Of a DNA stretch of 64,000 nt, positions 27,251-34,113 are shown one piece after another. A program made the translations under genes and the position numbers. This stretch comes from Microbacterium kunmingense. Lineage in GTDB: Bacteria > Actinomycetota > Actinomycetes > Actinomycetales > Microbacteriaceae. Each line of letters starts with the position of its first letter. Position 1 is the first letter of the stretch. The notes below the pieces were generated by a model. It did no database searches and was not told where the DNA came from. It saw nothing but the letters and a program-made list of their open reading frames with translations. The stretch is taken from assembly GCF_023155745.1 (NCBI RefSeq), contig NZ_JAKNUS010000002.1, forward strand, positions 1 through 64,000. The letters are read 5' to 3'.

Positions 27251-28032
27251 GCGGTCCACACCTCCACGTCGGCGCTGCGCAGGGCGTCGGCGAGCTCTCC
27301 CGACGGTGCGGCGTCGGTGACGAGGACGTCGACGTCGTCGAGCCCGGCGAATCGCACCAGGTACTCCTCGTCGACCTTGCTCTGGTCAGCGAGGACGATG
27401 ATCCGGCGCGCCGCCGCGACGATGGCCCGCTTGACCGCTGCCTCTTCCGGATCGGGCGTGCTGAGTCCGAACGCGGCGGAGATCCCGTTCGTTCCGATGA
27501 CCGCCACATCCGGACGCAGCTGGGAGACGGCCTCGACCGCGGCGGAGCCGACGGCGGCCGCCGTCAACCCGCGGACGCGCCCGCCGACGAGGGTCAGGGG
27601 CAGATCGGCGCGGGCACCGAGCTCGAACGCGATGGGGACGGCATGGGTGACCAGCTCGAGCCGCGCGTCGCCGTCGGCGGGCGTGCGCAGCGCGAACTCG
27701 CGCGCGAACGCGGCAGTCGTCGTCCCCGCATCGATGAAGATCGACCCACCGAGCCCCGCCAGTGCCTCGGCCGCCCGGACCGCGATCCGCGTCTTCTCCT
27801 CGCCGTGCACCGCACCGCGGACCGATACGGCCGTCTCACTGGTCCCCCCGCGGGAGGCGGCGACCGCGCCGCCGTGGACTCGCCGCAGCGCGCCGGCGCG
27901 CTCCAGGGCATCGAGGTCGCGTCGGACGGTTTCGGTGGTGACGCCGAAGTCGCGGGCGAGATCCACCACCGACACGCGACCCACCGTCAGCAGCTGCCGT
28001 TCGATCGCATCGTGTCGCTCCGTCGCGTACAT
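27247..28032 (-). CDS. DeoR family transcriptional regulator of the fructose operon
   Basis: 261 residues. The N-terminal DeoR winged helix-turn-helix is VSVVDLARDFGVTTETVRRDLDALERAGALRRVHGGA (about 20-57). The C-terminal sugar-phosphate-sensing domain contains SIFIDAGTTTAAFA and AVKRAIVAAARRIIVLADQSK. First gene of the operon, probably repressing it and responding to fructose-1-phosphate or a related sugar phosphate (inferred from context). Four 10-bp-spaced repeats overlap its promoter and are its likely operator. Confidence 0.92.
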   Translation of the reverse strand: MYATERHDAIERQLLTVGRVSVVDLARDFGVTTETVRRDLDALERAGALRRVHGGAVAASRGGTSETAVSVRGAVHGEEKTRIAVRAAEALAGLGGSIFIDAGTTTAAFAREFALRTPADGDARLELVTHAVPIAFELGARADLPLTLVGGRVRGLTAAAVGSAAVEAVSQLRPDVAVIGTNGISAAFGLSTPDPEEAAVKRAIVAAARRIIVLADQSKVDEEYLVRFAGLDDVDVLVTDAAPSGELADALRSADVEVWTA

Positions 28033-28054
28033 CCGTCCTCTTCCTCAAGGTTTC

Positions 28055-28089
28055 CCACACAGTACAACATGCACCAACACATATCAACA
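28055..28089 (-). promoter_or_regulatory. promoter and DeoR operator of the fructose operon
   Basis: Reading the minus strand, TTGATA (28087-28082), 17 bp, TACTGT (28064-28059) form a good promoter 27 bp before the DeoR start. On the plus strand, CCACA at 28055 and CAACA at 28065, 28075 and 28085 repeat with an exact 10-bp period across this promoter. Direct repeats one helical turn apart are typical DeoR-family operators, so repression by promoter occlusion is likely. Confidence 0.7.
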
Positions 28090-28196
28090 CATTCTGACGA
28101 TCAATCCCACATTTCATCCCGACCCGCCTCCCTGCTCGCAACCCCGCGCAGTAGGGTCGTGGAGACCGCTGTCGGCAGACCCGCGAAGGAAACGCC

Positions 28197-29507
28197 GTGC
28201 CCGCCTCCCCGCCCGAGCCGCTCCTGGACGGCCGCTACCGCCTCGCAGATCTCGTCGGTGAGGGCGGGATGGCACGGGTGTACCGGGCGGAGGACGTGGT
28301 CCTGGGGCGCACCGTGGCCGTGAAGCTCCTGCGCCCGGGCGTCGAGGGAACGGCCTCGCCGGAGCGTGCACGTGCAGAGGTGGCGGCGCTTGCCGCTCTC
28401 AGTCATCCGGCGCTGGTGATGCTGCTGGATGCGAGCCTGGAACCCGGCAAGCCCGAGTACCTGGTGATGGAGTTCATCGACGGGGAGACGCTCGCCACCG
28501 CCCTGAAAGCGGGCCCGCTCCCCGCCGCGGAGGTGGCCGCTCTGGCGGCCGAACTCGCCGAGGCGCTGCACGTGGTGCACAGCGCCGGTGTCGTGCACCG
28601 CGACCTCAAGCCCGCGAACATCCTCGTCACCCCCTCTCCCCTGCCGCGCCGCCGGTTCCGAGCCAAACTCGCCGACTTCGGCATCGCCTACCTTCTCGAC
28701 AGTGCGCGGATCACGACCCCGGGCATGGTGATCGGCACCGCCTCGTATCTCGCGCCCGAACAGGTGCGGGGAGCCGACCCCGCGCCGCCGGCCGACATCT
28801 ACGCGTTCGGACTCGTGCTGATCGAAGCCCTCACCGGCACTCGACCCTTCCCCGCCGCGTCGGCCGCCGAGGCGGCGCTCGCCCGGCTGGGGGCCCCGCC
28901 TGTCATTCCACCCACTGTCGGAACGGCGTGGCGGGGGCTTCTGGAGCGGATGACCGCCCTCGACCCCCTCGGGCGGCCCACAGCCCTGGAGGTTGCCGTC
29001 GCGGCGGGCGACATCGCCGGGGCCGCATCCCTCGACACGCCCACCGCCGTCCTTCCGCCGGTGGTCGCACCGTCGCCGCGATCAGGTGAGGAGCCGACGG
29101 TCGTCCTCGCCTCCGCCGGAGCGTCCGCCCCTCCCGCTCCGCGTCGCCGTGCCCGCGCGGTCCTGTGGACGGCGGCAGCCGGCGGAGCCCTGGCCGTCGG
29201 GCTCGGCGCCTGGGCCGTCGTCGGCGCCAGCACAGCGCAACCGGCACCGGCGGCCACGACACCGGCCGCGAACGATCCGATCGAGGATCCTGCCACGACC
29301 CCCACGCCGTCCGACCCCGGGGTCGCCCCGGCCGTCGAACAGCCCGCGGGTCCGGCCGCACCGGCGGATGACGACGCGCAGCGCGACGCCGAGAAGGCCC
29401 AGCGCGACGCGGAAAAGGAAGCGGAGAAGGCGCGCAAGGAGGCCGAGAAGGAGGCGGAGAAGGAGGCGGAGCGCGCTCGCGAGGAGGCAGAGGAGCGCGA
29501 CGGCTGA
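28197..29507 (+). CDS. membrane-anchored Ser/Thr protein kinase (Hanks type)
   Basis: 436 residues. The kinase domain (about 10-270) is complete: glycine loop VGEGGMARVY, Lys43 in AVKLL, catalytic HRDLKPANI (Asp137), DFG (161-163) and YLAPEQVRG. An Ala/Pro juxtamembrane linker with PTAVLPP and EPTVVL (possible autophosphorylation sites) precedes one membrane segment at about 321-345. The outer part has no PASTA or other sensor domain. It is a Pro/Ala linker followed by about 42 highly charged residues made of repeated EKEAEK/AQRDAEK units, predicted as a helix. GTG at 28197 follows GAAGGAA. It is followed by a strong terminator and the island boundary. Confidence 0.93.
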   Translation: MPASPPEPLLDGRYRLADLVGEGGMARVYRAEDVVLGRTVAVKLLRPGVEGTASPERARAEVAALAALSHPALVMLLDASLEPGKPEYLVMEFIDGETLATALKAGPLPAAEVAALAAELAEALHVVHSAGVVHRDLKPANILVTPSPLPRRRFRAKLADFGIAYLLDSARITTPGMVIGTASYLAPEQVRGADPAPPADIYAFGLVLIEALTGTRPFPAASAAEAALARLGAPPVIPPTVGTAWRGLLERMTALDPLGRPTALEVAVAAGDIAGAASLDTPTAVLPPVVAPSPRSGEEPTVVLASAGASAPPAPRRRARAVLWTAAAGGALAVGLGAWAVVGASTAQPAPAATTPAANDPIEDPATTPTPSDPGVAPAVEQPAGPAAPADDDAQRDAEKAQRDAEKEAEKARKEAEKEAEKEAERAREEAEERDG

Positions 29508-29543
29508 GCGGCCACACGAACCGGAGGCGCACGAACGCGAGAC

Positions 29544-29579
29544 GCACGAAAGCCCCCGGGGAACCGAGGGCTTTCGTGC
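29544..29579 (+). terminator. terminator after the Ser/Thr kinase gene
   Basis: GCACGAAAGCCC (29544-29555) pairs perfectly with GGGCTTTCGTGC (29568-29579) around a 12-nt loop that itself can form CGG/CCG pairs. It lies 37 bp after the kinase stop and abuts the island attachment repeat. Confidence 0.85.
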
Positions 29580-29628
29580 TGTTGGTGACCCCAGCGGGAT
29601 TCGAACCCGCGTTACCGCCGTGAGAGGG
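29579..29628 (-). repeat. left attachment site: displaced 3' end of tRNA-Glu
   Basis: These 50 bp are identical to 49300-49349. They cover the T-arm, acceptor 3' strand, CCA and part of the anticodon arm of tRNA-Glu(CTC), with no 5' half. It is the island end away from the integrase. Confidence 0.93.
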
Positions 29629-29928
29629 GAATCGGCTCCCCCGGAACTGCGTACCGGAGCCCGTTCTGCCCTGTGTTTACAGGGGTTCCGCGTGCGTCGA
29701 GTGCGTCGCGGAAAGTCCCGTCGTCAGCGTTCGTTGCCAAAATGTTGCCACGTTTGCGCCCCTCTGGAGGCGGGTAATCCTCGTGCCTCTGTGCAGTTGT
29801 CGAGTATGCCGAGTAGCGAACTCATGTTCCCGAGCCAGCCTGTGGGAGGATCTCCACATGTTTGACGGCAGGTACCTCGACCTCGTGAACGGAGCCGAAC
29901 AGGCGGCGGACCGGGCTGCCCGCACGGC
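29629..29928. other. gene-free island end
   Basis: 300 bp with no convincing gene. It holds a small perfect hairpin (CCCTGT 29669-29674 with ACAGGG 29679-29684) and the arm-type repeats listed separately. Otherwise nothing recognisable, apart from possible upstream starts of the next gene. Confidence 0.6.
29734..29750 (+). repeat. paired TTGCCA repeats, possible integrase arm sites (left)
   Basis: TTGCCA at 29734 and again at 29745, an 11-bp period, about 105 bp inside the left attachment repeat. The same pair with the same period occurs at the right end (49215-49231). Paired direct repeats inside the att core are typical arm-type sites for a tyrosine integrase or excisionase. Confidence 0.45.
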
Positions 29929-30876
29929 GTGTGCGTGAAGAAGGCCGCACGAGCCGGGGAATACCGGCAGTTGCCGCGGGTCGTCTCGTGGCTCGCATCC
30001 AACCCGCCTTTGCACGAGATCCGGGATCGTTTCCCGACAGCATGGTCGCAGGCGTCCGAAGCGGTGGGTCGGGCGAGCGCAGGCGGACCAGGCGCGGTCG
30101 AGCAGCTGGTCGGTCGACTCGTCCAGCCGAGCACCAGGCCGACCGACCACCTGTCGTCCGAACCAGACCGTGTCCACCGGCGGGTGCGAGACCACGTCAT
30201 CCTTCGATTGATCCGGGCAGCAAGCGTCGCGGCCGAAAGCGGTGTCACCGACGGCGGCCGCGTCCGATTCGGCCTTGTCAACGGATGGCTCCTGCAACGG
30301 GTGTTCTTCGAACGAGGGCTACGGCGGAAGCCGGTCTCGATCTGGGCGTACAGGGTCGCTTGGCGAGTTGCCTGGCAACGGCGCAGGTTGATGCCGCTCG
30401 TACGCTCGAAGGGGATTTACTGCTTCTACTCGCGGCCGTTCATCCGCGCCCTCCGCGGGCTGGCACAGGGACGCGAAGTGCTGGAAATCGCGGCCGGTGA
30501 CGGAACCCTGTCACGGTTCCTGTCAGCCGAAGGCGTGAGCGCCCGTGCGACAGACGACCACGGTTGGGACAGCGTAATCGACTACGGCACCGACGTCGAG
30601 CGATCCGATGCTCGCGCCGCACTCCGAAAGCACTCGCCCCGTGTCGTCATCTGTTCCTGGCCACCGCCCGGCAACCCGTTCGAGCGGGCAGTATTCGAGA
30701 CACGATCTGTTGAAACCTACGTCGTGATCACGAGCATCACCGAGACCGGCGCGAGCGACTGGCGCGCGTACGACTCGCAGCGTTCCTTCGACATGCGACA
30801 CGACAAGCGCCTCAGCGACCTCGTCCTTCCCCGCGGATCCAACCGCGTACTGGTCTTCCAGCGGTGCGCAGGCTGA
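29929..30876 (+). CDS. putative SAM-dependent methyltransferase-like protein
   Basis: 315 residues, function unknown. The C-terminal half resembles a class I methyltransferase core: GREVLEIAAGDGTLSRFL (about 181-198) matches SAM motif I, an acidic residue pair follows in RATDDHGWDSVIDYG, and VVICSWPPPGNPFE is placed like motif IV. The N-terminal 160 residues are basic, rich in Arg and Trp, with helical patterns and no recognised domain. The substrate is unknown. It is the first gene inside the left end of the island, transcribed away from the attachment site. GTG at 29929 is chosen for lack of a better start and has no clear RBS; the true N-terminus may differ. Confidence 0.65.
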   Translation: MCVKKAARAGEYRQLPRVVSWLASNPPLHEIRDRFPTAWSQASEAVGRASAGGPGAVEQLVGRLVQPSTRPTDHLSSEPDRVHRRVRDHVILRLIRAASVAAESGVTDGGRVRFGLVNGWLLQRVFFERGLRRKPVSIWAYRVAWRVAWQRRRLMPLVRSKGIYCFYSRPFIRALRGLAQGREVLEIAAGDGTLSRFLSAEGVSARATDDHGWDSVIDYGTDVERSDARAALRKHSPRVVICSWPPPGNPFERAVFETRSVETYVVITSITETGASDWRAYDSQRSFDMRHDKRLSDLVLPRGSNRVLVFQRCAG

Positions 30877-30927
30877 TCGATCTGTTGGTGAAGCGCCATG
30901 CGACGAGCGCGGGAACGGCTCGGTCCC

Positions 30928-31698
30928 TCAAGCGCCGCCCGCGGCCGGTCTCCGGGGCCGGCCCGCCCGCACAGTGCTGAAGAACGCAGCCCACTTGAGC
31001 AGGAGCAGGACGACCGCGAGGCCGAGCATCGGAAAGCGGAACCAATTCGCGTCCGGCACGGCGCGGTGGAACGAGGCCGTGTAATGCAGGAACAGGAAGT
31101 ATGCGGAGTGAAGGACCGCCAGGTAGAACACCACATTCGCTCCACCGTGCAGCCACTTCCAGGAACGCCCGCCCAGCAGCCGCACGGCACGGTCGGATGA
31201 GGTCGCGAGCAGCACCAGGAGCCAGAGTACGGCGACGAGGCCGATGAGGTTCGCCAGACCGAACCCAGGCTCGAGCCGGACCTCCCGCCCGAGCTGCGGC
31301 ACGAACTCGTATCCCAGGAAACGCTGCACGCTCCATTTCGCCCAGCCGTCGATCACGAGAACTGCATGCAGCACGCTTGCCAGACCGGCCCAGATCCCCA
31401 CTTGACGCCGCCAGTGCAGCATCCCGGCCGCCACCGCGGAGAGCCGCGCGGCAGGCCCCATGGCGAGCGCTGCGAAGAGCAACACCACCGCTGAGTCGCC
31501 GACCGCACGCCAGAGCCGCATGTCGGGCGTCCACTCCATGCGGCTCCACCAGAACAGCGCAGTGAGCAGCACGGCGATGATGCCGACCGAGATGTGACGT
31601 ACCACCGTCGTCCCCGCACCTCCTGCCGTCGCGCTTCCGGCATCGCGGGACACTGGGTTCGCCGTATCGACCCTCGGGCGACCGCTGTTTCGTGTCAT
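30928..31698 (-). CDS. ferric reductase-like transmembrane haem protein
   Basis: 256 residues with about six membrane segments and conserved membrane histidines (VLHAVLVIDGW, WLHGGANVVFYLAVLHSAYF), a pattern seen in the ferric reductase-like/MsrQ (YedZ) family, which bind b haem and pass electrons across the membrane. No FAD or NADPH domain is attached, so it may partner with another protein or act as a quinol-linked electron carrier. ATG at 31698 has GGAGG six bases upstream. It is last of a four-gene leftward operon (DUF6153-like, lgt, small membrane protein, this). In a metal island, a role in copper or iron redox, or repair of oxidised envelope proteins, is plausible but unproven. Confidence 0.75.
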   Translation of the reverse strand: MTRNSGRPRVDTANPVSRDAGSATAGGAGTTVVRHISVGIIAVLLTALFWWSRMEWTPDMRLWRAVGDSAVVLLFAALAMGPAARLSAVAAGMLHWRRQVGIWAGLASVLHAVLVIDGWAKWSVQRFLGYEFVPQLGREVRLEPGFGLANLIGLVAVLWLLVLLATSSDRAVRLLGGRSWKWLHGGANVVFYLAVLHSAYFLFLHYTASFHRAVPDANWFRFPMLGLAVVLLLLKWAAFFSTVRAGRPRRPAAGGA

Positions 31699-31723
31699 GG
31701 AAATCCTCCGATCTCGCGGCGAG

Positions 31724-32140
31724 TCAACCATCGCCGTACAGCGCCGCTGCCTCGGAACGGCGACCCCTCGGACGGGCGCAAGCCGCGATCGCCGGGCGGC
31801 CAAGCATCATCCGGTGCCCGGAGCTGCATGAGCGGATGTGTCGACCGGCCCACTTCTTGCTTGCCAGCACGGCTCCGACGACCAGCAGGATGCCCGCCGT
31901 CGGATAGCCGGCGACGAGGTCCAGCCATCCCGGCGGCTGTCCGGGACCGAATGCCTCGAGGTGTGCGAGCCAGTGCGACACGGCGACCAGCGCGCCGACC
32001 ACCATCAGCACCTGGCCGGTGCGGAGAAACCTCTGCCTGCGCCGGTATTTCAGCTGCGCCTCGTTCAGTTCGGGCTTCTTGTTCTCCCTGGCCTTGTTGC
32101 TGTCGAGGGGCTTGCCGGAGTTGGAGATGCTCTCACTCAT
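31724..32140 (-). CDS. small membrane protein of unknown function
   Basis: 138 residues. A hydrophilic, charged N-terminus (about 1-40, with NKARENKKPELNEAQLKYRRRQRF) precedes two membrane segments (TGQVLMVVGALVAVSHWLA and YPTAGILLVVGAVLASK). The 40-residue C-terminal tail, with two cysteines and many Arg, looks unlike the rest and may be a read-on extension. It starts 8 bp inside lgt (overlap ATGAGTGA), so translation is coupled, and ends 25 bp before the haem protein gene. No function can be given. Confidence 0.75.
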   Translation of the reverse strand: MSESISNSGKPLDSNKARENKKPELNEAQLKYRRRQRFLRTGQVLMVVGALVAVSHWLAHLEAFGPGQPPGWLDLVAGYPTAGILLVVGAVLASKKWAGRHIRSCSSGHRMMLGRPAIAACARPRGRRSEAAALYGDG

Positions 32141-33101
32141 TGGAGTTGCCTTTCGTGTCCGTTGCTGCGAGTGCGGTTGCTGCGGGTGGGGTCGCGGACG
32201 TGTCCGTCGCCTGGCCCGTTGGCGGAGCCATGGTCTCGGGGCCAACCGCGTTCGTTCCTCCGGCGGAGCCCGGTCCGGCGGCAAGCCGACGCACACGATC
32301 GCGTTTGGCCGAGATCAGGATGATCGCGACCCCGACGACGGCGGCCGCCAGGGCCGTGAGGATGTTGATTTTCAGACCGAACAGGACGAACTCGGTCGGG
32401 TCCAGCCGGAAGGATTCGAACCACGCCCGGCCGAGCCCGTACCAGATGAGGTATGCGCCGACCGCCCAGCCGCGCCGGAATCGGATGCGCCGCTCGAGCA
32501 GGAGGATGAGCGCGAAGCCGAGCAGGTTCCAGAGCAGCTCGTAGAGGAAGAGTGGATGGAACAGCGTGTCGGCCGGCAGGCCCGCAGGGAAGGCCGGCTG
32601 ATCGGGGTCGATCTGCAGCCCCCACGGCAGTGTCGTCGGAGTTCCGAACAGCTCCTGATTGAAATAGTTGCCCAGCCGGCCGATGGCCTGCGCAAGCAGC
32701 ATCGCGGGGGCCACCGCATCGGCGAAGTCCACGAAGGAGACGCCGGCCCGTCGGGCGCCGATCCACGCGCCGACCGCCCCGACCATCACGGCTCCGAAGA
32801 TGGCCAGGCCCCCCTCCCAGACGTACAGGGTCCGCAGCAGATCGGCACCTTCGTAGAAGTAGTCGCCAGGATGGGTGACGACGTGATACGCCCGCCCCCC
32901 GACGATCCCGATCGGCACCGCCCAGACCGCAATGTCGAGTGCGGCTCCACCGGGAGCTCCACGCCGCCGCAGTCGGAGGCCTGCGACCGCGACCGCAGCG
33001 GCGATGCCGGCGAGGATGAACAGTGCATAGAAGTAGATCCGGAATGGCCCGATCTGGAGAAAGTTGATGTCTGGACTCGGTATTGCGAATGGCAGAAGCA
33101 T
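32133..33101 (-). CDS. lgt: prolipoprotein diacylglyceryl transferase (island copy)
   Basis: 322 residues, about seven membrane segments. Lgt moves diacylglyceryl from phosphatidylglycerol to the lipobox cysteine. The signature GRLGNYFN is at 141-148, with the essential-region histidines in YHVVTHP (73, 77). The C-terminal 60 residues are Pro/Ala/Thr-rich and non-catalytic. A housekeeping lgt is expected elsewhere in the chromosome, so this would be a second, mobile copy. Extra lgt genes occur in actinobacterial copper-resistance clusters. The two flanking reading frames lack lipoboxes, so its client is not obvious. ATG at 33101 has a modest RBS. Confidence 0.92.
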   Translation of the reverse strand: MLLPFAIPSPDINFLQIGPFRIYFYALFILAGIAAAVAVAGLRLRRRGAPGGAALDIAVWAVPIGIVGGRAYHVVTHPGDYFYEGADLLRTLYVWEGGLAIFGAVMVGAVGAWIGARRAGVSFVDFADAVAPAMLLAQAIGRLGNYFNQELFGTPTTLPWGLQIDPDQPAFPAGLPADTLFHPLFLYELLWNLLGFALILLLERRIRFRRGWAVGAYLIWYGLGRAWFESFRLDPTEFVLFGLKINILTALAAAVVGVAIILISAKRDRVRRLAAGPGSAGGTNAVGPETMAPPTGQATDTSATPPAATALAATDTKGNSNE

Positions 33102-33278
33102 GGTCGCCTGGTTCTTTCCTGGTCTGTTTGCCGTCGACGTCGCGTCGTCGCAGCGCGTGAGCCGACGGAAGTCATCGGCTGAGCGCGTGATCGCTCGCTG
33201 GGCCGACGCGGATACTGCGCGTCAGGGGCTGCCCACATGTCGCCGGTCAGTGCCGGGCGCAGAGCAGCGAATGCCGGA

Positions 33279-33749
33279 TCAGGTTCGGCTGATGCAGAGG
33301 GTGCTGAGCGGGGAGGTGCCGGAAATGAACTCTTGGAAGCGGTTCGCATTCCAGCCGGCACCCGACCGACGGCGAGCGGCGAGCAAGAGCAGGATCCGCA
33401 CCGGTGATGGGACTCGCAGAAGCACCGTCAGCACCGCCAGTGCGCAGAACGCCGCCAGCACCGTGACCGTGAGTTCGCATTCCGTGCCGCATTCCTCCGG
33501 GAGGACCGGCGGGGTCCCCGATTCAGCCAAGGAACTGCTGGACAGCATGGACACCGTCTCGGCACCCATCACCGTTGACGCGGGATCGCCGGCGGCATGG
33601 GCCACCGCCGGCGTTGTGGGCGGCGCCGCGGACGTCACGACCGCATGCATCGTCAGGAGCCCGATCACTGTGGCGAGAACCGCGAGGACCGTCATGAACG
33701 CCCTACGACGCAATTCATGGTGGGCGAACCTGCGCACAGCACCCGTCAT
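33279..33749 (-). CDS. small two-pass membrane protein, DUF6153-like
   Basis: 156 residues. A membrane segment at about 17-38 (AFMTVLAVLATVIGLLTMHAV) is followed by a periplasmic loop with two close cysteines (EECGTECEL). A second membrane segment near 95-118 and a basic tail follow. Layout and residues recall the actinobacterial DUF6153 family; that assignment is from memory of the pattern, not a search. ATG at 33749 has GGGAGG at good spacing. First gene of the leftward operon, divergent from the P-type ATPase across 364 bp. The CGTEC pair could bind copper or form a disulfide (speculative). Confidence 0.7.
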   Translation of the reverse strand: MTGAVRRFAHHELRRRAFMTVLAVLATVIGLLTMHAVVTSAAPPTTPAVAHAAGDPASTVMGAETVSMLSSSSLAESGTPPVLPEECGTECELTVTVLAAFCALAVLTVLLRVPSPVRILLLLAARRRSGAGWNANRFQEFISGTSPLSTLCISRT

Positions 33750-34113
33750 CGCACCTCCCGGCGGAGACCACTGTACCCCACGGAACCAGGCTGTCGCGGC
33801 AAGCGACACCGGGGCAGCGATCGATTCATATGGATCACTACGGCGGGCGCCGGCACATCGGATCGCCGCGAGCGGAGTCGATCCGCACTCATCTGGACAT
33901 ACCGGCGCCGCACGCTTCGGCCGTCGATCACATGGTCGACGTGTGTGCCGTACCCGCCGGTGGATGTGCAGTTCGGCACCCACCAGCGCTTCGTGAGGGT
34001 GCTCCTCACCGACCTACCCTGGCATCAGCACGCAAAGTGCGGAAGAGTTCGAAGCAGACCATGTTGTGCGGGATCCGGAAAACCGGAGCCGACGGAGGAG
34101 GAGGTCGACCGCC
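33750..34113. promoter_or_regulatory. divergent regulatory region of the island cargo
   Basis: 364 bp between the leftward DUF6153-like operon and the rightward ATPase operon. I see no supported gene. A small GTGAGG/CCTCAC stem lies at 33993-34009. No CsoR, CueR or ArsR-type operator could be recognised, and no metal-sensing regulator gene lies on the island. Both operon promoters must lie here. Confidence 0.6.
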
